NCBI GenBank assembly: GCA_028564705.1
Contig: JAPXFQ010000338.1
Span: 1,178,001-1,242,000 of the forward strand
Length of the DNA stretch: 64,000 nt
Source: Apricaphanius iberus
Lineage: Eukaryota > Chordata > Actinopteri > Cyprinodontiformes > Aphaniidae
Direction of reading: 5' to 3'
The first letter of the stretch is position 1, and every line of letters begins with the position of its first letter. A program made the position numbers and the translations under genes. Positions 33,815 to 46,104 of this stretch are shown piece by piece. The notes under the pieces were generated by a model, which was not told the DNA's origin, searched no databases, and worked only from the letters and a program-made list of their open reading frames with translations.

Positions 33815-34195
33815 ATGCAATATTGGTTGATCTTTTTCCATAAATCCACCAATTAACTTGTAACGGGAGCTTCATCGAAAAGAGACCAACATAAAAGCCA
33901 CTGGGGCCACAAAACATCAATAAAACATTTTGAAAAGTTGGGGGACGTTAGAATGCAGCTATGACTTATGGGTAATGTGTTTGTGTTAATTGTAGAAATT
34001 CTAGTTATAGTTTGTGTTCCAAATGTAGCCGTGCTCCTTAGTTATCCTATAAATTGTGTTGTTTTCAGTGTTTGGTGGTTATTGTCTGCACACCATCATA
34101 GACGGCAGTGCGGGGTAGTTATCTGCAGGTGAAGTTATTGCTGCACTGATGCATTTGGTGGGAGGCATGGTGCTGCTCCCAAATACAAACAAACA
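33815..34195. other. Flank of the truncated Tc1 element
   Basis: No gene. The sequence directly left of the Tc1 breakpoint (34100-34195) does not match a Tc1 3' end and may belong to another repeat into which, or out of which, the Tc1 end was lost. Confidence 0.4.
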
Positions 34196-34196
34196 T

Positions 34197-35188
34197 GCAG
34201 ACCTTTGGCATTCTAGCTGTTAATTTGTTGAGGTAATCTGGAGAAATTGCACCCCACGCTTCTAGAAGCAGCTCCCACAATTTGGATTGGTTGGATGGGC
34301 ACTTCTTGCGTACCATACGGTCAAGCTGCTCCCACAACAGCTCAACGGGGTTCAAATCTGGTGACTGCGCTGGCCACTCCATTACCGATAGAATACCAGC
34401 TGCCTGCTTCTTCTCTAAATAGTTCTTGCACAATTTCGAGGTGTGTTTTGGGTCATTGTCCTGTTGTAGGATGAAATTGGCTCCAATCAAGCGCTGTCCA
34501 CTGGGTATGGCATGGCGTTGCAAAATGGAGTGATAGCCTTCCTTATTCAGAATCCCTTTTACCCTGTACAAATCTCCCACCTTACCAGCACCAAAGCAAC
34601 CCCAGACCATCACATTACCTCCACCATGCTTAACAGATGGCGTCAGGCATTCTTCCAGCATCTTTTCAGTTGTTCTGCGTCTCACAAACGTTCTTCTTTG
34701 TGATCCAAACACCTCAAACTTGGATTCATCCGTCCGCAGCACTTTTTTCCAGTCTTCCTCTGTCCAATGTCTGTTTATTTTGCCCATCTTAATGTTTTTC
34801 TTTTATTGGCCAGTCTCAGATATGGCTTTTTCTTTGCCACTCTGCCTTGAAGCCCAGAATCCCGCAGCAGCCTCTTCACTGTAGATGTTGATACTGGTGT
34901 TTTGCGGGTACTATTTAATGAAGATGCCAGTTGGGGACCTGTGAGGCGTCTGTTTCTCAAACTAGAGACTCTAATGTACTTATCTTCTTGCTCAGTTGTG
35001 CAACGCGGCCTCCCACTTCTTTTTCTACTCTGGTTAGAGCCTGTTTGTGCTGTCCTCTGAAGGGAGTAGTACACACCGTTGTAGGAAATCTTCAATTTCT
35101 TAGCAATTTCTCGCATGGAATAGCCTTCATTTCTAAGAACAAGAATAGACTGTCGAGTTTCAGATGAAAGTTCTCTTTTTCTGGCCAT
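34197..35188 (-). pseudogene. Tc1-like transposase, frameshifted and C-terminally truncated
   Basis: 35188-34775 encodes the DNA-binding half: a paired-like helix-turn-helix (RNEGYSMREIAKKLKIS, about residues 20-36), a GRPR linker with basic RKRSGRPR, and a second HTH. 34787-34200 encodes the catalytic half with the first Asp in TDESKF (residue 20 of that frame), the second in QQDNDPKHTS (110) and Glu in DLNPVE (149). 38 residues separate the second Asp and Glu, so the triad is DD38E rather than the DD34E of classical Tc1; this spacing defines the Intruder-type Tc1 group. The two halves are out of frame by one base near 34776-34786. The protein loses its normal end after 'ARMPKVC' and runs into unrelated sequence. 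A good ATG with A at -3 opens the frame. Confidence 0.88.
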
Positions 35189-35600
35189 TTTGAGCGTATA
35201 ATTGACCCCACAAATGTGATGCTCCAGAAACTCAATCTGCTCAAAGGAAGGTCAGTTTTGTAGCTTCTGTACCGAGCTAAACTGTTTTCAGATGTGTGAA
35301 CATGATTGCACAAGGGTTTTCTAATCATCAATTAGCCTTCTGAGCCAATGAGCAAACACATTGTACCATTAGAACACTGGAGTGATAGTTGCTGGAAATG
35401 GGCCTCTATACACCTATGTAGATATTGCACCAAAAACCAGACATTTGCAGCTAGAATAGTCATTTACCACATTAGCAATGTATAGCGTGTGTTTCTTTAA
35501 AGTTAAGACTAGTTTAAAGTTATCTTCATTGAAAAGTACAGTGCTTTTCCTTCAAAAATAAGGACATTTCAATGTGACCCCAAACTTTTGAACGGTAGTG
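34197..35600 (-). mobile_element. Tc1/mariner transposon, DD38E type, truncated at one end
   Basis: The 5' end (minus strand) at 35600 begins CACTACCGTTCAAAAGTTTG next to a TA dinucleotide (35601-35602), the usual Tc1 target. A second, internal 'tgaccccacaaa' at 35203-35214 echoes the outer 'tgaccccaaact', as in inverted repeats with internal direct repeats. The transposase lies at 35188-34200. The other inverted repeat is missing: similarity stops at about 34200, just before the expected C-terminus. Confidence 0.9.
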
Positions 35601-35636
35601 TATGTATGATTTAATTGTGATGACTTTTATTGAAAA

Positions 35637-35975
35637 GGGGCATCTGTAGCTCAATGGGAGAGTTGTCTGCCTGTGATCGGGAAATTATGGCGGTCGATTC
35701 CAGTTTCTGCCTGCTACATGCCATTGTTTACTTGGGCAAGACAGTTCACCTCCCTTTTGTAATGGTGGTGGTCAGTGGCTTTTTTCTGGCCTTGTTTCTG
35801 TCAGTGTGTCCCAGGGCAGCTCTGGCTACAATGTAGTTTACCATCACCAGAGCATGAATGGGTGAATGACTGAATGGGGTGTCAAGTGCTTTGGGGTCCA
35901 CTGGACTAGATACAAGACTATACAATTAGAGATGACATCTGCTGTGAATTGATGCTTTATAAATAAATTGAATAG
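35637..35975 (+). mobile_element. tRNA-derived SINE
   Basis: Box A 'TGTAGCTCAATGGGAG' (35645-35660) and box B 'GGTCGATTCC' (35692-35701) are followed by 'cttgggcaagacagttcacc', 'gaatgggtgaatgac' and a tail ending 'tttataaataaattgaatag'. It lies 36 bp beyond the Tc1 end. The intact promoter boxes mark a full-length SINE, and the body differs from the SINE at 33547. Confidence 0.8.
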
Positions 35976-35979
35976 ATGG

Positions 35980-38445
35980 CTTGGAAATTACTTTTTTGGG
36001 GGTTAAATATTAGGTGATTAAATGATTTATTGCCCTCCTTAAGGTAAATTGCCCACTTTTGTGCTGATAATATCAGCTAAAATTTTTTGCTTTTGGTAAA
36101 AACTGCTTTTTGAGCTTATTCATAGCACATTGTTTGCATTGTTGATAGGATGAAATGTGAGGGACGATAATGGTAGATAGGTTTTGCAGCTTCAGTACAA
36201 CTATGTTGCTGGCTGTATTGATGTCCAGTATGCAGAGAAACTTCTAAATGAACCACTGTTCAGTTGAGACAGTTCTTTTACCTTTGTTTTTGTTGTTGTT
36301 TTTTGCTGATGAGTTGGGAGGGAGAAAAAAAAACTGTTTATGTGGAAAAAGATCACAAACTTCTCTCTGTTTTCAATTCATTGAAACTCAAGGCTTTGTT
36401 TTACAAGGGCTTTCCCTCCTTTCAACTTATTGCATTCACTAAGACACACACAGTTTGCCCCAGAGAAAAAAAAACAATCATGCAACGTATACATGTTTTA
36501 TCCAATAATTGGTAATAAGAAGATAAGGTGGTAGGAATCCATGGTTTAGCCTTCCCTTTGATGGTGCACAGGTTAAACCCTCCTTTGGAGGGGTGAGTGA
36601 ACCTCTCTCTGTCCATCACTACTATTGACACTTGTCTGTGGTTCGAATATGAATTACTTTTTTTCTTTTATATTTTCTGTCCTTTTATATTTTGCACCTA
36701 TCTCTTGTACAACATTTAGGTTGACTGCCATGTAATATGGACAGTGCTGAACAGTATAAACACATTGGTATGGTAATATGTCTTTCATATGGGTTTGCTG
36801 TTAATTGAGAATCACCAGATGATTATCTGTATCAAATTACTGGTTTAACTTAGATAACGGTCTGTGTCAAACGGTTTATAACTTCTGGATTCATCACACA
36901 TGCTGCTGCGTTGGATTATCATAGCAATAACATCTCTGAAAAAAACTGTTCACTCTTTTTGACTCTTCCTGCATCTCAGAATAATTTATCTTTATTTAGA
37001 TAGTTTGTTGTCTTTATTATCATTCTGCTAAGCAATGCACAGTGACAACACTAAGCTCTGTGGGTACTGTTTACAGGAACCCCAGTCACCCACAGACCCA
37101 ACAGAACGATCTAGCTTTTTGTCCGATCTAGCTGTAGAGTTCAAATATTTTTATCCTTTTAAGGCATCAATGTAATTGTATTCCCATCTGTGTTTTTTAT
37201 GAATTCCATATAGTGAAAAGAAAATTAGTCTCTCACCAGTAAGTGCTTTTCTTTACTGCTCCTGTTGTCTCTACAAGTGGATTCCTCACAACTCAATCCA
37301 TTTCTGAAGATCTGGCTTTTTAGAGGTCAGAGTTTTATCCATAAAGCTGTCCCATATATAGTTATCTAGCCTGTTTATGTCCAGGCACTTTGATCTTCAC
37401 ACTAGGAGTTGTCCATCACCTCTTGGAGAGAATTATCAAACGCATTCAGAGAAAATGACTTCACAACTGGGTAGACTCAATGAACCTCATTGAGAAAGTT
37501 TGAATGGGGGTTCATCAACCAGTCAGAACTCCCTTCTCTCTCAGCCACCCCTGAAATATTTATGACCTAAACTTATCAGCCCCTTGATCAATTATACACC
37601 TGCCATGGGCTTGGAATGAATTATTAACATACCCCTGATAAGCATCTCACCTATTGATTTGTGTCACTTCTTTGAGATGGATATATGGGATGAAGTTTTT
37701 CTTCAGCTCTTTCTCTTGACATTTTCCCAATCACAGAGAGGAGTCAATGTAAGCAGACAGACTAAAGGCTTTGTGAAACTCAAGTTCAGTTCGACTCAAG
37801 TCGGACTAAGGTGTATACGTGCATTTCAAAAGTCTGATTTCAATCAGACTAAAGTAATCATTTTACTTTGTCTCGCCATTTTGAATCCAAACTAGGTCAC
37901 CATATGTGATTATATATGTCCGATGTGGAGAACAATCAGCTGTAATTAGTGACGCACCCCGCAGCAGCCAGCTGCAAGTTTTCAGAACTGTCTTAATGTG
38001 ACTGAAAAAAGCTGTATTTGCTAAAAAAACAACAACTAATCATTCCAGGATGTTGGTAAAGAGGGACTTAAAGGGCCCAGGTTGGGTCTGGGACTGTAGC
38101 AGCAAAATAAAAGCAAAATATTCTTCTAGTGGGGACCCAGTGTGAACTGGTAACATTTAATAGATTTCAACTGTTAAAAGGACATTTAAAGTAATTTTAT
38201 TTTGCTTAAGTTTATGTGACAAAATGGCTCAAACTCTGCTTCCTTTTCAAACAATTAATTGATTGGCAAAACATATAATACAATCACAAAAGCATTGCAT
38301 ATTTTCACAAAAGCTTTTTCACAAAAAAAGTGGATGGACTGTGTAGTTTGTTTACTTACATTATTGCTGTGGAATGTTATTTTGTAAAAATATATACAGT
38401 TAAACTCAAGTTAAAATTTACATTTTTAATTTTTCTTTTTTAATT
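35980..38445. other. No gene recognised
   Basis: AT-rich unique sequence. No recognisable domain in any frame. Confidence 0.45.
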
Positions 38446-38450
38446 CCCTT

Positions 38451-39421
38451 CGCCCATTTGAATGTCTCCCTAATTCTGAGGTCTCAAGGTTGGCAAGTAT
38501 GCCCCAGGCCTGTAATCTAGGTGTAATAACGAACTCAGACCTGAACCTCCAGGGTCACATAAAGGCATTAACAAGGTCAGCCTATTATCACATGAAGAAC
38601 ATTTCTAGGATTAAAGGACTAATGTGTACAAAAGAACCTTGAAAAACTCATCCATGTGTTCATCTTTAGTTAGATTGATTACTGCAACAGTGTCCTCACA
38701 GGTCTACCAAAAAAGTCAGACAGCTGCAGCTGATCCACAACGCTGCTACTCACGTCCACACTATAGAACACATCACCCCAGTTCTAAAGTCCTTACATTG
38801 GCTCCCTGTAGCTCAGAGAATAGACTTTAAAATACTCCTAGTTTATAAATCACTAAATGGTTAAGCACCAAAGTATTTTGAAGACCTGTTGTCACTATAC
38901 AAACCCAACAGACCACTCAGGTCCTCCAACTCTAGTTTACTAAACATCTGTGGAATTAGAACCAAACATGGAGAATCAGCTTTCAGTTTCTATGTCCCCA
39001 CAAATCGGAACCAAAGCTGCTCTATTGTTAAGATCTTTTAAATCAGAGATTAAAATCCTTCTGTTTAGAGCTGCCTTTGAGTAATATTCTAATATAATTT
39101 TTAACTTAAATTTTCTTTTTATGCCTTTCCTAAATTGATGTCTAATCATATGCTGTTTGTTTCTCTACCACCAAATCATGTAAAACACCTACTGTTTTAT
39201 TTGATTTATTCTCATGTTTTATGCTTAATTTATGTTTTTTTAATATACTTTCATGTTTTATTTGTCATATGATTTCATCATATGTTTTTGCTGTTTTTAA
39301 CTTTGTATGCTTTTATCATATGATTGGTTTCTTTATCACAAAATCATGTAAAGAATCTTGAATTACCTTTTGTTGAAAGTGTGCTATAAAAATAAAATTG
39401 CCTTGCCTTGCCTTATCTTGC
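38451..39421 (+). mobile_element. L2-like LINE, 3' half with (CCTTG)n tail
   Basis: Frames across 38510-38860 give 'GVITNSDLNLQGHIK'-like, 'SRLDYCNSVLTGLPKK', 'LQLIHNAAT' and 'LKSLHWLPVAQRIDFKILL' stretches. These are the ordered post-RT blocks of L2 LINEs. Then comes a 3' UTR with 'gaaagtgtgctataaaaata' and a CCTTG pentamer tail at 39400-39415. Stops and frameshifts prevent any protein. It is the same family as the tail at 31995. Confidence 0.75.
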
Positions 39422-39424
39422 TTC

Positions 39425-42400
39425 ATGATATGGGAATTCTGATTGCTTTCTTTAGACAATACAATAGTGTCACTCTTTCATGAAACGCAGTTTAGAGTGG
39501 TGCACTAATAATGTTATTCATATTTGTAATTTTTTATTAAAAGGGAAATTGTAGACATTTGCTTTTAACCTTATTCGAATTCCAATATACAACTGGAAAA
39601 CACCAAAATGATTTCTCTTGAGTTTTTTTTTCCTGAGATACTTCTAAAGAAATGTTTCCTTTCCCAAAAAAAGTAATAGTGCATAGCCTATCAGTGAAAC
39701 TTGTCACGAAAGCTGATGGCTCTCAGGTTAGCGTGACATTTTTATCAATTTAGTTGACAGTCTGCGCTCTTCTTCGCCTGCAGTTATGAACAACAGAATG
39801 AAGCCAGGTGGGACAAAAAACACATTGACCCATTCAGCTATTCATTCAAACTAGTAAAACAGCAGAATCTCAGTTCTTATTTCACAGGCCAGTGGGGTAA
39901 CGGCTTTAATCAAAAATCCTTTGTGAAATCGCAATGGCAACCCCCACTGATCTCTCACCTGCTTGGTTGAAAGTGAACCGAGATTAATTATTTCATTCCT
40001 TCATTTCCCACTGCAAGAACGCCCCGTCACCTTTTCATGATGGTTTCATCCGGTACCCAGACTAACATATGCTGGCTGCCAGTAAGAGTCAGAGAGGAAT
40101 TCAAGAGTTGTTTTTTCCCCTTCATAGCAAGTACAGCTCTCAGTTTCGACAGTTACCCTGACAGCAGAAGATTGATTGCTGCAGAGATTGAGTCTGAAAG
40201 TCGGTTTTCACATTGGATAAGGCGCTCAAGATTAGCTTTCAAAATGATGTGCAGATGCCTTCAGATTTGGCAAGAGAGAAGTTGAGCAGAAACCAGACAA
40301 ATTTTTGTTCTTTTTCCTTTTCCATCAAATGTGAAACATACATTTTAGATGAACTATACAGGTTTTAGCCTTTGTTTAGTAAATGTAATACATATGTTAC
40401 ATATGAACTCAGAGGTATTGTTGGATGTCAGAAATCTTAGAATTCTTGATTATTTTTTAACATGTATAAGGAGGGAAAGAAGGAAAGACTGATGCCAAGA
40501 AAAGGTGGTAGGGCACAAAATGACTAGAAAAAAGGAAGTAAATACGGACACAACAAATAGATTAAGAAAGGTTTAGACAGTTGGATATAAAGTCTGGAAA
40601 TAATATGTTTTATACTTACCCAGATGGTTAGTGAACCCTGTACTTAAAACAACATTTACACTTTGATACCATCTGTTGCTCATAGTGATTTTGCTATAAT
40701 CTTCATACCATGTGGAGATTATTTCTATGATCATAACCTGGAACTGAGAGTCATTTAAAGTAAATGAGAAGAACTGATAAAATCCGACTAAACGGATTTA
40801 ATAACTGATAAATATATAGAAATAGTATAATTATACAGAAATTTAATTCAAAGCAACACTAATTTATTTCACCTCTGAAGATATTTGATAGATTTTCTGT
40901 GGGGTTTAGGTCATGCTGGAAAACCAAATCAACATCTCCATAAAGCAAGTGTGCAGAAAATAGAAGTGCTCTAAAGTTTCCTGGTCGATGGCTCTGTTGA
41001 ACGTGGGCTTCAGAAAACAGTGGACAAACATAATCAGATGTCATGGCTACCCAAGTCATCACAAATTATGGAAACTTCTCTATGGACCTCATACAACTTA
41101 GTTGTTGTGCTTCTCCACTCTCCTGTCAGATTACGGGACCTTAATTTCCAAATTAAATGCAAAAAACAGTTTCCACCAAAATAATACACGGAGCAGCAGT
41201 CAAGCCTTTTTTTCCTCAGTTCTTTCAATGCTGCGGTCATTACATTTGCTTAAGGCCCCTTTTCTGACATTTTTTTCCTTGCATTACAATTTCCCATTAA
41301 TGCTTAGGTATACTCTGGCAACATCAGGGTTGCTTGAGTATGACTCTTTGTGGCTCACCCCCCTTCTTTTGAGTGTCAGTAAATGTCTGCCTAACAATTA
41401 TAGTCAACAGTCTTTACTATGATTATATAGGCCATCACATGTATGGATGTCAAAATTATTTAGATTTTAATTAATGGATATTATTATAAAAAATATGATT
41501 TGAATTAAAAATTTGCTTCAAAACAGACTATTTACCCAAGCTTGTACACAGCTAAACAGCAACACAGACTCAGCCTCTCCTCTTGGTCATAAGTCTAGAC
41601 CTACTCCACTCATTGATTTTTAAAGAAATTAGCTGCTAATTTTGCTAATGCTACCAACTAATTTGTGAGCAAATGGATACAGACTAAAGCTACGTATTAG
41701 AGCTGAAACTAGTTAGAACAAGTATCAGGGTTCTGATAATAATTTAAATTGTAAAAAAAAAAAAATTGCATAGACTCAATCCTTGCTTCCTGTTTATTAG
41801 AAAGAATCCTGTGCCTTCAAAAAAAGGGTTGTGGTTTTGAAAAATTATTTGAGGCAATTGTATCTACCAAGTTATCCAATAACATGTCTTATTAATTCTT
41901 GCTTTAGTTATATAGTTTAACATTCTAACCTCCAGAAAAAGTGAATTAAGAGTCCATATCTGTTGTAAGCCATGAGAACCACAATCAACAACATCACTGT
42001 GGATAATCAGTGTTATAAGTTTCATCGTTTGATTTGACAAACTGTAGAAATCTGATCACTAGCCTTGACTGACAGCTTCTGGATAGCATCATAAAGTAGA
42101 ACAATTTCCTATGTGGTCTGCATCCCTATTCTTTTTTTTTATTTATTAGGTTGTATATACAACACCAGAATAAATTCCAGATCCGAAGAGAGTGATGAAG
42201 TTGTTTATGCATGAATTTACCACTGATTAGCACCTTGGTTGGTATTTATATTCACAAGGAGATTAGAAATACTGACCTTATAACCCTCTGGAACTTATCA
42301 TTAAATTGGTTAATGAGAAGTTGTTTCAAAATTTACATTCAAGTATAGTAGCCTTGCCTAATTAGCTGCAGGATAACATTTTGAAGCATGGCACATTTAA

Positions 42401-44075
42401 TAGTTTTCTTTTTTTGAGGACTGTAAAACTATTCATTGTGACCATATTTATTGTAAGAAAACCCTAATTTAGTGAATCAAAAACAAATATTAAATTTTTT
42501 CAAACCCCAATGATGTAAAATTAATTTTCATTCTCACATAGTTCCATTATTTTCCATTAAATAAAGATTAATATACCCCCATTAGAACACAATACAGCAG
42601 CATGGGTTTATTTTTACCCATTCAGCTGCAGCTGTCACTGTCTACACTGGATTCTGGTGCTTTATTTTTCTAAAGGAACCCTGTGGAGTTCTGTTCAAAC
42701 AAGAATGGTTGTATTTACATTCAGTATCTTACAGCAGAATGCCTCTTGTGCATCATTAAGGCTGAAAGAGTACCGTTCGGAATGCCTTTTTTCTAGTATA
42801 CATAACATTTAATAGATTTTTGCCGCATAGCACATTGCAACAGTTTGTGTTCCTTATCTATTGTTCCGTTACACATGAGAAAGTATAGCAATAAACATCA
42901 CCTGACATTACCAAATATTGCCCTGCTGGACTATATTGAACAAATAGATCCTGCAGAGGATTATATTTCTGCAGTTTTCCTTCCTACTACTCCAGGAGTG
43001 ACATTTTTATTTTTATGAAGACTGTCCTCACAAATATATGTGCCTGCTTAATGTGGAAAATTACTTTATTGAACCAATACCTTTTCCTCTGTTACCATTA
43101 TAGAGAAAAATATGGCATGTATGTAGCTATTTAGCCTTACTTTTCAAATTTACACCAGTAACGCTTTTCTTTTTGGTTTATCGTTTCATAGAACACACAT
43201 TTGTCTCAGTAATTTTTTGCTTAACTGTGTGTTTCCAGGAGAAAGCCATATTATTTTCATAAACTTTGTGAAGTTTCTTAATTGAACATATTCCTTGCTG
43301 CATTTCCCTTCTGGACAAAAAACACTGTTTCCTTTAACCTGGAATATGTATTTTTTCACAATGGAAAAAAAAACACCTGGGTCTCTCTTTCAGTTTTTAG
43401 ACTGGTTTATTTTAACCAGAAAAAGTCTTTAAGAGATATTTAATTTACCTTTGTGGACTTTTTCATAGAAAGTACTATTGGCTCAGTGCTTCTGTGTTCT
43501 CATGTATTTCTCTCCTGGACGAAAAATGTATGAAGCTATTACTGCAATTAAGTCTGAGCTTTTCTTTTCTTCTGTCTATGGAAAGTACACCTGACCTTGC
43601 GTATCTGTGCTTAGATGTATTTTTTTTATGCAAAGCCAATAATGGAATTGTTGCACCCTTTTATTTAGTGAACATTTTCTCCTTTTTTTTCATTGTAAAA
43701 AGTATCCCTGGCTGTGTGTGTGTGTGTGTGTTTTCCTCCATTTCTTTCCTGTCTTCTCAACCACATGTGGAAAAATCCTAAAAAATTCCTAAGCATTGTC
43801 ATCTTTTATTGCTTAATTAATTAATATTTTGCTGTACTAAATGTTAAATTATTAAATATTTTAGCTTCACTAGAATCACTGAAAAAGCATGGAAGGTCAG
43901 AAATGGGACTCAAATCATCAAAATCTTAATTTCAGGTTTAAAAAAGGAAACCATCATTAAATTCCGTAACATGGGTTAGCAAGAGATTTTGAATGAGAAA
44001 GACTTCCTTTGATTACAACGTATCAGTAAATGTTAGACAGTAGTCCTAGACTTCCTCCAACATCTCTGTCCATTT
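39425..44075. other. No gene recognised; possible conserved non-coding blocks
   Basis: No coding feature is recognisable in 4.6 kb. 39710-40280 and 42580-43000 are repeat-free with higher complexity than their surroundings and could be conserved non-coding sequence. A (TG)n run lies at 43713-43731. Confidence 0.35.
43713..43731. repeat. (TG)n microsatellite
   Basis: 19 bases of TG dinucleotide. Confidence 0.9.
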
Positions 44076-44083
44076 ATTTTAAT

Positions 44084-44904
44084 TAGGGGTGTCAAATTAT
44101 CTCCTTAATTGTGATTAATTAATTACAGCTATATGTAGTGCACTATGAGCATTAATTTTATTTATCTTTGATTTTGCTGTTTCTTCATGCTAGTTGCCTT
44201 TAAATAAAATCAGTTTTATGCTTAAGGCTTTTTGTATTTGGGTTGTTGGGGGTTAACCACAGCCTGAAGTGGGCATCAATTGGCTGTCTTTATGCCTGCT
44301 TATGATGAACTGACAGTTCTTTTGTAATGGCAAGGTCATGAGAAGCGATAAGTTACAGACAGTGTTGCCAAATTAGTGACTTAGTTCTTAGCAGGTTTTT
44401 AGATCCCTCTAGCTATTGCTTTTCAAAAAAGTGACTAGCAACATATCTAGGGACTTTTCCCAATGTTACTGGAGAGTTTTGTGTGAAGCACACATCCTTG
44501 TTACTCTCACTGAGTAGCTTTGCTGCCGTCAGCTTCTCTCCACCTCATGACACACAACAGCAAGCCATTCCACAGCAGTTCCGCCTGCATGTCCAGCTCC
44601 AGCTGGACACACTCAGAGCAGATATTTACCCCACTTAATCCAGAAAGCTAAGGAGTTGAAAAAGAGAACTGTAAATGGATGGGGCTGTATCTGCGTCTGT
44701 AAAAAATAAACAAATAAATGAAATAAAACATTTAAAAAAATAATAAAGCCACTATTTTTGTCATATATTTGTTCTGCCACAATAATTTAAATAATTTTAA
44801 TAACATACCTCAAGATGAGAGCTTTTCTCAGTAAGTATTAGGTGCAATTTAAAAATAGACTTAGATAAATTAATCAAAAAATTGTTTATCTCTTGTCAAC
44901 ACTA
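44084..44904. mobile_element. Non-autonomous hAT element (821 bp)
   Basis: The ends are TAGGGGTGTCAA on the left and, reading inward from the right, TAGTGTTGACAA: imperfect 12-bp inverted repeats beginning TAG, in hAT style. Both sides carry a perfect 8-bp direct repeat ATTTTAAT (44076-44083 and 44905-44912), the duplication length of hAT transposases. The interior has no transposase frame. Confidence 0.85.
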
Positions 44905-44914
44905 ATTTTAATAC

Positions 44915-45520
44915 TTTCTGTCTGATTCATAGGTGGAGAACAAGTCTTGCTAAATAGGACAGTCCTCTTTATGACTAATAAATTAATACATAAAAGCATG
45001 TATTGAAATTCTATAAAACTTTAAGTGTCAGAGAACGTCTCTGTTAGTTTTACAGTGCAATGAGGATTCTTTTATAAGGACTGAAGCCAAAAGGAGACAT
45101 AAGAATAGGCCAGTATGATAAATAATATACATAAGAATGTAGACAAGCATCAGTTGAATCTATTTTGAAATATAGAGTTGTTTATAGAATGAAAAGCTGA
45201 TAGTCGGAGATGCAATGAGACAATATTTTAGAAACAAGATCAATAAGGACTTTTTCCTGTAGCAAGGTTTTGAACTAGCAAATACACTGATCTTGCCAAA
45301 AAAAGTACAAATATCCTGGAGATGTTCAACCCAGAAAGGGGCACCGGCTGTGTCAGGTAAATTGTTAGGGATCTAGAGGCCTTGCCTGTAGGACCAATGT
45401 GAAGGAAAGACCAAGGACACTCAAAAGGGGCAAAGAATGAGAAGGAAAAATCAAATAAAATTGTCAGAGTGTCTTATAACAATAAGTTGTTGTTGTGTAA
45501 ACGGTCTTGACCCACTATCT
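44915..45520. other. No gene recognised
   Basis: AT-rich unique sequence. Confidence 0.45.
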
Positions 45521-45524
45521 ACGT

Positions 45525-45650
45525 AAAGCAAGCTTTCCATCCTCATTGCAGCATTCACAGGTACAATACCTGACCTTGAGACCTTTTGCTTCTTGTCTTC
45601 CCCTTTTCTCTCTTTCCATTTTCTATTTTAGACATGGAAGACTCAGAGAA
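45525..45650 (+). repeat. SINE fragment (tRNA-type, body region)
   Basis: 'cattcacaggtacaatacctgaccttga' (in pieces) and 'ttgtcttccccttttctctc' match the post-head body of a common fish tRNA SINE. The next copy at 45965 shares the same blocks. Confidence 0.5.
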
Positions 45651-45964
45651 GCAATGATTCCTGTCACATGCCAGCATATGGAGGGTGATTCCACCAAGGT
45701 AGTTCAGTCCTTAGCCAGCATTGCTGCCAAACTATTTTCCTAATTGGTTCTACCTAGGAACGTCTTTAAACAGATGTCCCAAGATCACCATCTTAAGTTA
45801 GTAAAATTGTTTCATACAACAAGCAATGTTTGTTTATAGTCCAAAGGAGATGATCTCTGATGGATCAGTCCTGGGACAGTTGAATACAGCACTTAATACA
45901 GAATTTATTAGCAATATCTGATAATATTAAGACAGGTTGTTACAAATAGCATTTATATCATGGT

Positions 45965-46100
45965 GTGTAGTGCAGTGGTAGAGCAGGCTATTCATCCTCT
46001 GCAATATTCACAGGTGCAATACCTAACCTTGGAACCTTTGTTCCTCATCTTCTTCTCTAATCTCTTTGCTAATTTTCAGTGTTAATACATTTTACAAATT
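45965..46100 (+). repeat. SINE fragment (tRNA-type head and body)
   Basis: Head 'gtagtgcagtggtagagcag' contains a box-A-like core. It is followed by a degenerate box B ('acaggtgcaatacc') and the same 'cttgg..ccttt..cctcatcttcttctctaatctc' body as the copy at 45525. Degraded, with no tail. Confidence 0.55.
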
Positions 46101-46104
46101 CTAC

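Noticed and set aside
35645..35701. Possible tRNA gene (A and B boxes)
   Set aside because: The same argument applies: it is the head of a 340-bp SINE.
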